Shown here: positions 43,683 through 52,854 of the stretch, piece by piece
How the letters are laid out: each line of letters opens with the position of its first letter
How positions within the stretch are numbered: position 1 is the first letter of the stretch
Assembly: GCA_900766135.1 (NCBI GenBank)
Contig: CAAFUF010000003.1
Location: 248,001-312,000, forward strand
Direction: 5' to 3'
Length of the DNA stretch: 64,000 nucleotides
Source of the DNA: Paenibacillaceae bacterium
Lineage (GTDB): Bacteria; Bacillota; Bacilli; Paenibacillales; Paenibacillaceae
Program-made: the position numbers and the translations under genes
Notes under the pieces: model-generated
What the model saw: the letters and a program-made list of their open reading frames with translations, nothing else
What the model was told of the DNA's origin: nothing
Databases searched by the model: none

Positions 43683-46600
43683 TTATTTTTGGTTTTCAAA
43701 CCGGTCCGAAGGCACACTGGTTCGTTTGCCGAAATCTTTGGGGACGACAAAAGAAACGATCGTTCCTTGTCCGGGCGCGCTCTGAAATTGCAGGCCTTTT
43801 CCGAAAAGCTGCTTCAATCGGCGATCGGTGTTGGCCAGGCCGACGCCCATTTTTCTGCCTAACGGATCTTCCGGGTTTAGTGCCCGCCTCCATGTTTCGG
43901 GTTCCATGCCGATCCCGTCATCCTCAACGGATATCTCCGCGCCGTTCCCCAAGTCGCGCACCCGAATTCGGGCGGTGCCGCCCCGGATCCGCCCAAGCAG
44001 GCCGTGCCGGACCGCGTTCTCCACCAAGGGCTGTACGGACAGCGGCGGAACTTGCCATTCGCCCCGGGTAACCGTATCCCACTCCACTTGAAGCCGGTTG
44101 CCGAAACGCTCCTTCTCAATGTAGAGATAGGCTCGCACCAACTCCAGCTCCTTCCGCAGCGGAACCAGCCGTTCCAGATTGGCAAAGTCGAAACTGGCCC
44201 GCAGGTAATCGCCGAATGCCAACAGGAGGTTGCGCATGCGGTCGGGGTCGACTTCAACGAGCGCGGCAACGGAATTCAGCGTATTGAACAGAAAATGCGG
44301 CTGAATTTGCGCCTGCAGCCAGGCCGCTTCCAAACGTGACTGTTCGCGCGCGGCCCTGGTTACATCCGTGAGTGCCTTCACCCGGGCCCTCAGCTCGTGG
44401 GCGTCGACGGGCTTGACGATGTAGTCATTGGCTCCGGCGCGGAACCCCGCTTCGATATCTTCGGCCCGGTAACGGGCCGTGAGCAGCAGAATCGGCAACT
44501 CGGAATGGGAGAACAGCGAACGAACGGTTCGGGTAACTTCATAACCGGACATCTCCGGCATCATCACGTCCGCGACGAGCAGTTGCCAAGTTCCCGAATT
44601 CAGAAGGGACAAGGCCTCGGAGCCGCTCGTTGCCGTCACGATCTCGTATTGATCCGGAGCGAGCGCATTCGTCAGGACGCGCAGGTTGACCGGATCGTCG
44701 TCGACGGCGAGAATGCGGGGGCGGTCTGCGAGCGCGGGAGCTTCCGGCAGAGCCGCGGCGACCGTCTCGGCGCGGATAAGCGTCTCCTCCTCTTCGATCG
44801 GCTTTAGGACGGCGGCCGTATTCACCGCCGGTTCGACATCGGCCGGCTTCGCCACCGGCAGGGTAAACTGGAATACGGAACCGACGTTCGGCGTCGAGCT
44901 GAATGTCAATTCTCCATGATGCAGCTCGACCAGCTGTTTTGTGATCGCCAACCCCAATCCGAACCCCGCCGCGTTGGTCTCCGCCTGCTCCGCGCCTTGC
45001 TCGTAAGGCTGGAAGATCCGGCTCGCCACGGCTTCGTCCATCCCGATCCCGGTATCGGTGATGCGGACGACCACCCTCTCCCCTTCGGCCTTCGCTTCGA
45101 TCGCGACGAGTCCCTCATTCGTAAATTTGACGGCATTATGCAGAAGATTAAACATGATTTGCACCAGGCGGTTCTCATCCGCCAGCACCGGCGGCAGCGA
45201 ATCCGGAATCCGGTTCTCCAGCTGGATCGGCTTGCCTTCCGTCATAAACCGGATCATGTCCAGCACGCCCGCGGCCTCCGCTTGCAGCCGGAGAGGCGAC
45301 TTTTTCAGGCGAAGGCGGTTCTCCCGCAGCCGGGTCAGGTCGATCAGGTCGTTCAGGAGGAGCGACATGCGTTTGCCCACCGAAACCAGCAAGTTCAGGC
45401 GCGATCGATTGGCCTCCTCGTCGGATTGCCCGCCGCTATCCAGCACGGTCTGGGCCATGTTCAAAATGCCGTGAAGCGGGTTTCTCAGCTCATGCGAGGT
45501 GTGGACCAGGAACTCGTCCTTGAGCTTGTCGGCCTCCTGCAACCGTTTCGCCAGTCTGGCCGTCTCGGCGGCGTTGCGGAAATACCGCTTAAACCAGTAC
45601 AACGCAAAGGCGGTGAACAAAGCCAGCATGTCGAAAGGATAGTAGCCAATATCGAGAAGCAGCGTGTAATTCAGGACTCCCCAGACGAGATTCATCGCGA
45701 CCGCCACTGCTCCGAGCAGCAAATAGATCGCGTCGGGAACGCCTCTCCTTACCGCCATATAGAGGAAAACCGGAGTTGCCGCGAAAGCAACCAGCATTAG
45801 CGCCGTATGCAGCCCGTCGACATAAGTGAACATGCTGACCGGCATCGCCAAAACACACGCCCCGAAGACGCCGCATGCGGCCAAGTGCCAGCGGGAATGA
45901 CGAAGAACCGGGAACCCGGGCAGCAAGCTTTTTACATATTGCAGCAGCAGCGCGGCAGAGCCCAAGTAGGAAAGATAGTAAATCTTATATACCGTTTCGT
46001 AACCGACCCCGAACCAGGCGGACAATAGCCGGTCCTGATCGACAGTAACGGCGGCCGCCCCGCTGAGAGCCAGCAGGGAAAAGATCAGGAGCGGCTTCTG
46101 CCGGGCTCCGATAAAATACAGGACAAAGGCATACAGGGCATGCATGATCATCAGCAGGAACATGGCCGCCTGCGATCCGGCGGAGAACCAATAAGCGCGG
46201 CTCATCGCCTGGGCCGTTCCGAGCTGGACCGGTTCGGTCAGACCGCCCATGACGCGGTCGTCGTAATTGGCGACTTGCAGAACGAGATCCAAAACGCCGC
46301 GATCGGCTTCGAACGTGACGGAATACGGCACATTGCCGGCCGTATAGGTTGAAGCCCGGTCCGACGGATGCCCGGAATTCCCCAACAGCCGGCCGTTGAC
46401 GTACAAAGCCGAGGATGCGGAAAGTCCCGGCACGCGAACGGTAAGACTCGGCAAACCTTCCGCCGGCATCAAAACGCGCAGCCGATACGTCCCATAGCCA
46501 AAGGCGGGATAACGCTGCGGAGATAAATCCCGCTGCCAGCTGCCGGGGACCGTAACCGTCTTGGCGGTGTCGCCTTCCTGCCCAAACGCTCCGTACAGGC

Positions 46601-46811
46601 CAGGCGTCAACAGTTGCGACGGGTAGAATTCCCACTCTCCGACGAGGGACAAAATCGGTTTGTCGGAGGGGATCCACTGGCGCAGGTCCAAGTGCCCCTT
46701 CTCGGCTTCGGCCCGGGTCGAAGTCGTTTGCACGTCAATCCAAGCGAGGCGAACCCCGGTGAGTAAAAGCAGGAACAAGCCAACGATGACAGCGATTTTT
46801 CTTCTTTTCAT
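43683..46811 (-). CDS. Hybrid histidine kinase with 7TMR-DISM sensor, receiver and a second LytS-type kinase module
   Basis: A membrane sensor of about 1042 residues. After one membrane segment comes an extracellular jelly-roll (GEWEFYPSQL, VTVPGSWQ), then seven membrane segments (about 210-410) of the 7TMR-DISM type. The first kinase has His440 in HTSHELRNPLHG, with NLLHNAVKFTNEG and GFGLGLAI. A receiver follows with Asp748 in VADVMMP. The last part is a LytS-like kinase (His839 in QIQPHFLFNTLN; PLVENAVRHG). The ligand is unknown; the jelly-roll suggests a carbohydrate. The ATG at 46811 or 46814 has no clear ribosome binding site, and sequence upstream belongs to a terminator, so the start is uncertain. 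Confidence 0.88.
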   Translation of the reverse strand: MKRRKIAVIVGLFLLLLTGVRLAWIDVQTTSTRAEAEKGHLDLRQWIPSDKPILSLVGEWEFYPSQLLTPGLYGAFGQEGDTAKTVTVPGSWQRDLSPQRYPAFGYGTYRLRVLMPAEGLPSLTVRVPGLSASSALYVNGRLLGNSGHPSDRASTYTAGNVPYSVTFEADRGVLDLVLQVANYDDRVMGGLTEPVQLGTAQAMSRAYWFSAGSQAAMFLLMIMHALYAFVLYFIGARQKPLLIFSLLALSGAAAVTVDQDRLLSAWFGVGYETVYKIYYLSYLGSAALLLQYVKSLLPGFPVLRHSRWHLAACGVFGACVLAMPVSMFTYVDGLHTALMLVAFAATPVFLYMAVRRGVPDAIYLLLGAVAVAMNLVWGVLNYTLLLDIGYYPFDMLALFTAFALYWFKRYFRNAAETARLAKRLQEADKLKDEFLVHTSHELRNPLHGILNMAQTVLDSGGQSDEEANRSRLNLLVSVGKRMSLLLNDLIDLTRLRENRLRLKKSPLRLQAEAAGVLDMIRFMTEGKPIQLENRIPDSLPPVLADENRLVQIMFNLLHNAVKFTNEGLVAIEAKAEGERVVVRITDTGIGMDEAVASRIFQPYEQGAEQAETNAAGFGLGLAITKQLVELHHGELTFSSTPNVGSVFQFTLPVAKPADVEPAVNTAAVLKPIEEEETLIRAETVAAALPEAPALADRPRILAVDDDPVNLRVLTNALAPDQYEIVTATSGSEALSLLNSGTWQLLVADVMMPEMSGYEVTRTVRSLFSHSELPILLLTARYRAEDIEAGFRAGANDYIVKPVDAHELRARVKALTDVTRAAREQSRLEAAWLQAQIQPHFLFNTLNSVAALVEVDPDRMRNLLLAFGDYLRASFDFANLERLVPLRKELELVRAYLYIEKERFGNRLQVEWDTVTRGEWQVPPLSVQPLVENAVRHGLLGRIRGGTARIRVRDLGNGAEISVEDDGIGMEPETWRRALNPEDPLGRKMGVGLANTDRRLKQLFGKGLQFQSAPGQGTIVSFVVPKDFGKRTSVPSDRFENQK

Positions 46812-46831
46812 CATAAGGATACAAATTCTAC

Positions 46832-46877
46832 AAAAACCGCCGGATTTCCTTCCTCGTTTAGGGGACGGCCGGCGGTT
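46832..46877 (-). terminator. Terminator of the LanFEG operon
   Basis: On the minus strand AACCGCCGG pairs exactly with CCGGCGGTT, followed by TTT. It lies between the LanG-like stop (46890) and the hybrid kinase start. Confidence 0.75.
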
Positions 46878-46889
46878 CAACTTATATCA

Positions 46890-47627
46890 TTAGGCATTGA
46901 CGTCCGACTTACGCATCCGATGTATGGCTGCCAGGCTGATGATGGCGATATACATTAGGCACATGGTGAAAAATAGGAGGTGATTCCCTGCCGAAGCAAG
47001 ACCGGTCTGGCTGAGTACTCCCATCCCGATCGTCAGAAGAGCATGCGGGAACAGCATCCCTAAATGGAGCACATACATGCCCAACCCAAGAAAAGAGGCG
47101 CATAGGCCGATACCGATAGGAGTCGCGAAGCTTCGCACGCGCACAGACAGCGCCAGTTGGAAGGCACTGATTGCAAGCGCAGCAACCCATCCTCTGAATA
47201 GCCAGCCGGGAAGTTCCATCGGAAGTGCCGAGGATAAGCCCATAAGCTTGCCTCCGCAAAAGTACAGAAGGAAGAAGAACCCCTGTGTCAATACCAGGAG
47301 GATGCCAACAACCGCCAGCTTGGCAAGAAAGATACAGCCCGTCGGGACTGGCGCCGTCATGACCATATTCCAGTTTTTGTTGAAATGCTCCAGCCTGCAC
47401 ATATAAGCGCAGCAAATCGCAATGAGGATAGGGAAAAAAAACTCCCCGTAAAACAGGCTAACCTGTGACCACAAGCTGTACCACTCGCTTTGCAAAGCCG
47501 CCCTGTTCATATAAAAGTTGGCGCAGCCGATCAGAACGCTCATCACCGGTAGCGGCAACAGAATCATCCAGATCCGCGAATGGCGCAGCTTCATCCATTC
47601 CCCCAAAATACATCGTTTTAACATCAT
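46890..47627 (-). CDS. Lantibiotic-immunity-type ABC permease (LanG/MutG-like)
   Basis: A 245-residue membrane protein with six spans, beginning MLKRCILGEWMKLRHSRIWMILLPLPVMSVLIG. The pattern with EHFNKNWNMVMTAPVP after the second span is that of the LanG/EpiG/MutG permeases, which together with LanE and LanF expel antimicrobial peptides from the membrane. It is the last gene of the operon, 11 bases after the LanE-like gene. Confidence 0.87.
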   Translation of the reverse strand: MMLKRCILGEWMKLRHSRIWMILLPLPVMSVLIGCANFYMNRAALQSEWYSLWSQVSLFYGEFFFPILIAICCAYMCRLEHFNKNWNMVMTAPVPTGCIFLAKLAVVGILLVLTQGFFFLLYFCGGKLMGLSSALPMELPGWLFRGWVAALAISAFQLALSVRVRSFATPIGIGLCASFLGLGMYVLHLGMLFPHALLTIGMGVLSQTGLASAGNHLLFFTMCLMYIAIISLAAIHRMRKSDVNA

Positions 47628-47638
47628 AATGAACCTCC

Positions 47639-48391
47639 TTAAACTTCCTGCCGGGATACATGGATGCTGCCCGCCGCATATAAAATGATTCCCACGGTAA
47701 TTGTCAACAGCGCCACTGGGAATAACTCCCCCGAACTTCTGACTACAAAGTGAATTCCCTCGTCAGTATAGCTTTGCGTTACAGGACTGATTCCCGTATA
47801 GTACGACCATAAAAAAAATCTTCTTACGGCAACGGGAAACAAGTCCGCCGCCATCCCGATAAAGCCGCCAATCATGCCTAAAGAAAGCGCAAAAGCCTGA
47901 TTTTTTATTGCCATCGATACCCATTGCTGCAGCGCAATTACCGCCATATTGGCCAAGACGACACCGAGTAGAAATTGGAGCAGCACCCATAAAGGCAGCT
48001 GTTCGAACCCGCTTACGATACCGAACGCCATAACAGCAAGGACCTGCAAAACGCAAGCTCCCAGCATGATGATGAATGCGCAAATGTATTTTGCACCGTA
48101 AAGCCTGCCCCGCTGTACGGAAAGCGAAAGCAGCAGCTTCCATGTATTCCCCTTGTGCTCCATATCACAGATGCGGGATACGCATATCGCTGAAAGAATA
48201 GGAAGAAACAAAGCGTTCATGGAAGCCAGCGTCATAAGGAGAGGCATCCAGCCGCCATGCTGAGGGTTTCGGGAAACGGCGATTTGTGTTGCAGTGAACG
48301 CCCAAAGCATTTCGACTGTCAAAAAAGCCAGGCTCATCAGAAAAATGTGCTTTCGGCGCAATTTATAAAACTCGAGACAGACTGATTTCAT
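47639..48391 (-). CDS. Lantibiotic-immunity-type ABC permease (LanE/MutE-like)
   Basis: A 250-residue membrane protein with six spans. The conserved LEFYKLRRKHIFLMSLAFL at the start and ICDMEHKGNTWKLLLSLSVQRGRLYGAKYI cytoplasmic loop (here cited as ICDMEHKGNTWKLLLSL) match LanE-type permeases. Its ATG overlaps the ATPase stop by one base (TAATG), so the two are coupled. Confidence 0.87.
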   Translation of the reverse strand: MKSVCLEFYKLRRKHIFLMSLAFLTVEMLWAFTATQIAVSRNPQHGGWMPLLMTLASMNALFLPILSAICVSRICDMEHKGNTWKLLLSLSVQRGRLYGAKYICAFIIMLGACVLQVLAVMAFGIVSGFEQLPLWVLLQFLLGVVLANMAVIALQQWVSMAIKNQAFALSLGMIGGFIGMAADLFPVAVRRFFLWSYYTGISPVTQSYTDEGIHFVVRSSGELFPVALLTITVGIILYAAGSIHVSRQEV

Positions 48392-49302
48392 TACAGGCTC
48401 CGCCCCTTCCCTGTAATGTCAAGGAAAATGCTCTCCAGGTTCTTGGTATGCTCCTCAATGCGCATGACATCGATATTTGACGCAACCAAGCAACGGTTAA
48501 CTTTGGCCACCATTTCGTCCGTCAAGCCTCTCAGCGCCAGAGCCTCCTTCTGAATGACAGGTGAAAAGCCTTTTGAGGCGAGGAGTTCACGAGCCAATGA
48601 ATTATTCTGGGTTTTTATCAGAATGGCGGGATGGCTGTGGCGCCGCAGTGCTTCCATGCTGCCCTGAAACATCATCTCACCGTCATTGATAATGCCTACC
48701 GAGGTCGCAATCTGTTCGATTTCGGACAATAAGTGGCTGGAAATTAATACGGTGATTCCATATCGCTGCGGTAACGCTTGGATTAGTTCCCGGATTTCTC
48801 CGATACCGGCAGGATCGAGGCCGTTTGTAGGCTCGTCGAGAATCAGGAGCTTGGGGAACGCCAACAACGCCATCGCAATCCCTAAGCGCTGTTTCATGCC
48901 CAAGGAATATTGTTCCACCTTCTTATCCTTTTGGTTGTCCAGCCGGACGATTTTTAGCGCTTCCGTTACGTTCCGGTCAGGCACGTCCCGCAACCGCTGA
49001 ACGACACGCAAATTTTCCAGTCCGGAGAGATGCCCGTAAAACGAAGGCGATTCGATAAGCGAACCGATTTGACTCAGAAGGAGGCGGCGATTTTTATGGA
49101 AATCCTTATCAAAAATTTTGACCTTGCCCTCTGTTGGTTGGGTCAATCCCAGCATCATCTTTAAAGTTGTTGATTTGCCGGCCCCGTTAGGGCCAAGAAA
49201 CCCGTAAATATCGCCTTCATGGACCGATAGGTTTACATTCTTGACCCGGTATTCGTTACCGTACCGCTTAGAAAGGTTAACTGTTGATACAATTTGTCCC
49301 AT
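48391..49302 (-). CDS. Lantibiotic-immunity-type ABC ATPase (LanF/BcrA-like)
   Basis: A 303-residue ATPase with Walker A GPNGAGKST (about 36-44), Q-loop IGSLIESPSFYGHLSGLENL, signature QYSLGMKQRLGIAMALL and Walker B LLILDEPTNGLDPAGI. The Q-loop with Ile-Glu and the SLGMKQR signature are typical of LanF/BcrA-like bacitracin and lantibiotic resistance ATPases. The ATG at 49302 follows GGAGTAATTCAT. It is the first gene of the operon, divergent from the regulator pair. Confidence 0.93.
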   Translation of the reverse strand: MGQIVSTVNLSKRYGNEYRVKNVNLSVHEGDIYGFLGPNGAGKSTTLKMMLGLTQPTEGKVKIFDKDFHKNRRLLLSQIGSLIESPSFYGHLSGLENLRVVQRLRDVPDRNVTEALKIVRLDNQKDKKVEQYSLGMKQRLGIAMALLAFPKLLILDEPTNGLDPAGIGEIRELIQALPQRYGITVLISSHLLSEIEQIATSVGIINDGEMMFQGSMEALRRHSHPAILIKTQNNSLARELLASKGFSPVIQKEALALRGLTDEMVAKVNRCLVASNIDVMRIEEHTKNLESIFLDITGKGRSL

Positions 49303-49357
49303 ATGAATTACTCCTATCTATGACAACATTCGTTATAACGGGAGTATATCGGGCAGA

Positions 49358-49396
49358 CCTTACCTTAACCTGAAGTCAACCTTACATCAGCCTTAA
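49358..49396 (-). promoter_or_regulatory. Direct-repeat response-regulator site upstream of the LanFEG operon
   Basis: On the minus strand AGG recurs at 11-base intervals four times (in TTAAGGCTGATG, GTAAGGTTGAC, TCAGGTTA and GTAAGG). A TATACT sequence at 49343-49348 follows as a likely -10 box. Head-to-tail sites one helical turn apart ending near -35 are typical of OmpR-type activators, here presumably the LanR-like regulator. Confidence 0.55.
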
Positions 49397-49444
49397 ATCA
49401 TCGAATCAAGCTAGGCGCTTAGGTGAATCGAAGAAAAAATAACG

Positions 49445-49450
49445 TATAAT
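49445..49450 (+). promoter_or_regulatory. -10 box of the LanRK-like operon
   Basis: A perfect TATAAT lies 20 bases before the GTG start of the regulator. The matching -35 (GGTGAA at 49422) is weak. Confidence 0.4.
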
Positions 49451-49469
49451 CATTTGTGGGTGATTAATA

Positions 49470-50180
49470 GTGGGAGATATCAAAAATAGGAAGATTCTTA
49501 TTGTAGACGATGAGCGTGAAATCAGAGAAATGGCGGAATACTTTCTGCGCAAAGAAAGCTTTTCACGAATCTACCAGGCCTCGTGTTGCCGCGAGGCTAT
49601 AGATACGTGCCGCTCCATCAAGCCTGACATTATCATTCTGGACGTCATGCTGCCGGATGGGGATGGTTTTGCGCTTTTGCCCGAGATAAGAAAAATAGCA
49701 GATACCCCCGTCCTGTTTGTAACAGCAAAAGGCGGGGACGAAGATCGACTGCTGGGCCTCGGACTTGGCGCGGATGACTATATTGCGAAGCCATTTTTGC
49801 CTCGTGAGCTGGTGCTGCGCCTGACTGCCGTTTTGCGCCGAGTATATTCGCAGCCCGTACGAGAGGAACGCCCCGTCTTTAAACTGGGGGAGCGAACGAT
49901 CGATCTTGAAGGCGGCATTGTCCGGGATGGCGAATCCGAATATCCTTTAACCGCAAAAGAACATACATTACTGCTTAAACTTTACGAGAACCGGAACCGC
50001 ATCGTAACCAGCGACGCATTATGCCAGGCTGTTTGGGGAGACGATCTGTTTGGGTACGAGAACACGCTTATGGTACATATTCGCCGCATACGCGAAAAGA
50101 TTGAACCGATGCCGTCCAATCCCGGCTTTTTATTGACCGTACGGGGCTTGGGCTACAAATTAACGGTAAAGGAGAATTAA
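49470..50180 (+). CDS. OmpR-family response regulator (LanR-like)
   Basis: A 236-residue regulator. The receiver has the acidic DDE near 13-15, the phosphorylation site Asp58 in IIILDVMLPDG and Lys in the YIAKPFLPREL motif. The C-terminal winged helix (about 140-235) ends with NTLMVHIRRIREKIE and GFLLTVRGLGYKL. Translation starts at a GTG. The kinase gene follows after two bases. It likely activates the divergent LanFEG-like operon. Confidence 0.93.
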   Translation: MGDIKNRKILIVDDEREIREMAEYFLRKESFSRIYQASCCREAIDTCRSIKPDIIILDVMLPDGDGFALLPEIRKIADTPVLFVTAKGGDEDRLLGLGLGADDYIAKPFLPRELVLRLTAVLRRVYSQPVREERPVFKLGERTIDLEGGIVRDGESEYPLTAKEHTLLLKLYENRNRIVTSDALCQAVWGDDLFGYENTLMVHIRRIREKIEPMPSNPGFLLTVRGLGYKLTVKEN

Positions 50181-50182
50181 CG

Positions 50183-51616
50183 ATGGATGGATCCTTACGA
50201 ATTTTGAGACGATTCATCATCGCCACCATTCTGATCTCCGCCTTTCTGCTAATTTTAAACTTTACTCTTTTGGGCGCTTGGGTACTAAAGGGAATGAACA
50301 TCGTCCAGTCTCCCTCCACTGTGGTTCGACATGTAACGGAAGGTTTGCATCGGACATCCGGGAATTATGCGTTGAGTTCCGAATCAAGCGGTTTGCTGGA
50401 CCGAAATCACGCATGGGCGATGCTGATCGACGGCTCGGGGCAGGTCGCTTGGAGCTATAAGTTGCCTGAAGAAGTTCCTGAATCTTACTCCTTAACGGAT
50501 GTGGCCAAATTTACGCAAAGCTTTTTAAAAGATTACCCTGTGTTTGTATGGGAACACGGCGACGGATTGGTCGTCATTGGATATCCGAAGGACAGTCTGG
50601 CAAAATATCAACATATTCTTCCGGCCAACGGGGTCTCTTCGTTTCCGCTGCGCCTGCTGGCTCTCATTGTGGTGAATATTGCTCTTGCCTTGTTGCTATC
50701 GCTGTCCATTGGCAGCCGCTTAATCCGGTCGATCCGTCCGTTGACCCAGGGAATACAGGCACTTGCCGATGACAGGACCGCTTTTGTAGAGCCCAAGGGG
50801 ATCCTTGCAAATCTTGCGCAAAGCGTAAACAAGGCTTCGGCTTTACTCCGATATAGAGACGATTGTCTAAAAAAACGAGACGAGGCACGATCAAACTGGA
50901 TCACCGGCATTTCGCACGACATAAGAACGCCTCTCTCCATGGTCTTGGGCCATGCAAGCGATCTGGAGGAAAACAGCGTTCTCCCGCCTGAACAAAGAAG
51001 GCAGGCCGGAATTATACGGCAGCAGGCGGAGAAGCTCCGTTCGCTCATCCATGATCTTAATCTTGTTTCCATGCTGGAATATGAAATGCAGCCGCTGCAT
51101 AAAAAGCCATTACGGTTAGCCGCCTTGGCAAGACGAATCGCGTCGGATTTTTTAAATCAAGGGCTCGATGAGCACTTTACGCTGGAGATTAAAATTTGGG
51201 ATGAAAGCGTGCAGGTGATGGCTGACGAGCGGCTGCTGGAGCGGGCGGTTGTCAATCTGGTCCAAAATAGCATTGATCATAATCCCGAAGGATGCCAAAT
51301 TAAGCTGTCCATCAGTTCGGATCCGGACAAATCGGCCAGCAGAATTACGGTTGAGGATAATGGCCAAGGCATTCCCGCAAATAGGCTTCCGGATCTTTTG
51401 GAATTGCCTTTCTCCGCCAAGAGGCAGCACCCCCGCCAAAATGGGCATGGACTGGGGCTGCCCATGAATGCAAGAATTGCGAAAGCTCATCAGGGACATT
51501 TGATTCTGTCAAGCGAAGTAGGCGCAGGATTTAAAGCTGAAATGATACTGCCTGTCACAAGAGGTCATGAGAAGGGGCATGAAATCGAGGACAACTTGAA
51601 GCCAGGCCCCGAATGA
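50183..51616 (+). CDS. Sensor histidine kinase (LanK/CprK-like)
   Basis: A 477-residue kinase with two membrane segments (about 10-36 and 155-176) enclosing a short extracellular domain. His245 lies in WITGISHDIRTPLSM, followed by NLVQNSIDHNPEG, VEDNGQGIP and NGHGLGLPMNARIAKAH. The layout fits kinases that sense lantibiotics or other cationic peptides and control LanFEG-type transporters. The cognate regulator gene directly precedes it. A convergent gap of about 150 bases follows, with a short GC hairpin (51718-51747) lacking a T-run. Confidence 0.9.
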   Translation: MDGSLRILRRFIIATILISAFLLILNFTLLGAWVLKGMNIVQSPSTVVRHVTEGLHRTSGNYALSSESSGLLDRNHAWAMLIDGSGQVAWSYKLPEEVPESYSLTDVAKFTQSFLKDYPVFVWEHGDGLVVIGYPKDSLAKYQHILPANGVSSFPLRLLALIVVNIALALLLSLSIGSRLIRSIRPLTQGIQALADDRTAFVEPKGILANLAQSVNKASALLRYRDDCLKKRDEARSNWITGISHDIRTPLSMVLGHASDLEENSVLPPEQRRQAGIIRQQAEKLRSLIHDLNLVSMLEYEMQPLHKKPLRLAALARRIASDFLNQGLDEHFTLEIKIWDESVQVMADERLLERAVVNLVQNSIDHNPEGCQIKLSISSDPDKSASRITVEDNGQGIPANRLPDLLELPFSAKRQHPRQNGHGLGLPMNARIAKAHQGHLILSSEVGAGFKAEMILPVTRGHEKGHEIEDNLKPGPE

Positions 51617-51768
51617 TAGGCGGGCACTGGCTCCTGTTCCTGACGGAAGTTGTTATTACGGTCGCATGCGTATGGATCGGCGGGATTGCATTTATGCGGC
51701 CATCGATTGGACACGAAGATGCCGGACGCGCCGCCGGCGCCGGCATCGTCAGGGCTACGGACATGCTG

Positions 51769-52695
51769 TCAGTTGCTGTTGCTCTGCATCAATGTTCTGT
51801 ACGTAGGGTAGTTATGAATGGCGACGCCGCCAAACCCGGCATGATTCGAATAAAAATAAATGATCGCCTGGATTTGCTGATTCAAATAATACGAACCTTT
51901 GTTGAAGTACGTAATTTCATTCGGGATCGTGGAGCCGTTGGGCGGACTGGTCTCCGCGCCGATATAAATCTTCTTGCCCAATTTGGCCGCATAATCGGCT
52001 TCCGCCAGAGATGCGCGAATTTGTCTCTCGGCCGTGTCGCGATATGCCATGAGGGATACCGTATCCACGATGTCCAAGACGAAAAAACTTAGCGCTTTTC
52101 GCTCCCCGCCGGTTTCCACGATGACCGGATTTTCCCCTGTTGCATACCAGCAAGGAATCGCCGCGTTGAACTCCATTGGATCGCCGCTGGCGTCAATTTC
52201 GCCCGCAATTTTCTTCAGTACCTGAAGGTACTGATAATTAACGGAACCTCGCTTGGTTTTGTATTCCGGCAAAGTGTGCGGCTCAATATCGTATTGAATT
52301 CCGTCAAAGACGCTGGTCGGGTGGGAGGCATTAAACGACAGCACCTGCTGAAGCTCCGCCAATGCCTCGCGATGATGACCTTCCAGCGCCCACTCGGCTC
52401 TACCGACCAGCGCAAAGACGCGGATCCCTTCCGCATGCGCTCTGCGAATCAGTTCCTCATAGGTAGTAGGCTGATCCGGCAGCGTCCTCCTCGTTCCAAT
52501 GAACAGCAAGTTGATATCCTGTTCGTTCAAAAACTGCAGCAACTTGGTAATCTGGTTCGAATCGGATGCCGCTTCATAAAAATCCCAGACCCATACCGCC
52601 TTGGCCTGTCGATCCTCCGCATGGGCCGGGAAAGGAAGTACACTCATCAACGTCAAACCTACCGCCAATAACAGCAGGATCGCCTTGTTCTTCAC
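51769..52695 (-). CDS. Secreted TIM-barrel-like protein, possible glycoside hydrolase
   Basis: A 308-residue protein with a signal peptide (ILLLLAVGLTLMSVLPFPAHA) cleaved after AHA. The mature part begins AVWVWDFYEAASDSNQITKLL and shows barrel-like strands INLLFIGT, IRVFALVG, FDGIQYDIEPH (with paired acidic residues) and IYIGAETSPP, resembling glycoside-hydrolase-like TIM barrels. I do not recognise a named family. It starts at a GTG with GGAG about 13 bases upstream. It may be the last gene of the carbohydrate locus, 160 bases after the lyase gene. Confidence 0.6.
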   Translation of the reverse strand: MKNKAILLLLAVGLTLMSVLPFPAHAEDRQAKAVWVWDFYEAASDSNQITKLLQFLNEQDINLLFIGTRRTLPDQPTTYEELIRRAHAEGIRVFALVGRAEWALEGHHREALAELQQVLSFNASHPTSVFDGIQYDIEPHTLPEYKTKRGSVNYQYLQVLKKIAGEIDASGDPMEFNAAIPCWYATGENPVIVETGGERKALSFFVLDIVDTVSLMAYRDTAERQIRASLAEADYAAKLGKKIYIGAETSPPNGSTIPNEITYFNKGSYYLNQQIQAIIYFYSNHAGFGGVAIHNYPTYRTLMQSNSN

Positions 52696-52854
52696 TCGTT
52701 TCTCTACGCTCCATTCCTTCTCTTATTTCCCTCAGACGCGATAAGGGAGGGTTCCTCCTCATCACAGGGGTATTCGATTCAGAATGAGATTAACACAAAA
52801 AGGAAGAACACCGAATGATCTGTTTGACCTAATGTGGAGGGATTCTGGCCCTGA

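Noticed and set aside
49303..49469. Possible lantibiotic precursor peptide between LanF and LanR
   Set aside because: No ORF with a leader-like sequence or Cys/Ser/Thr-rich core is present; the gap holds only promoters and repeats.
51613..52092. Plus-strand ORF overlapping the kinase stop, with a hydrophobic first part
   Set aside because: It runs antisense into the signal-peptide-bearing secreted protein gene and shows no family pattern beyond the first 30 residues; at most a short relic of a membrane protein.
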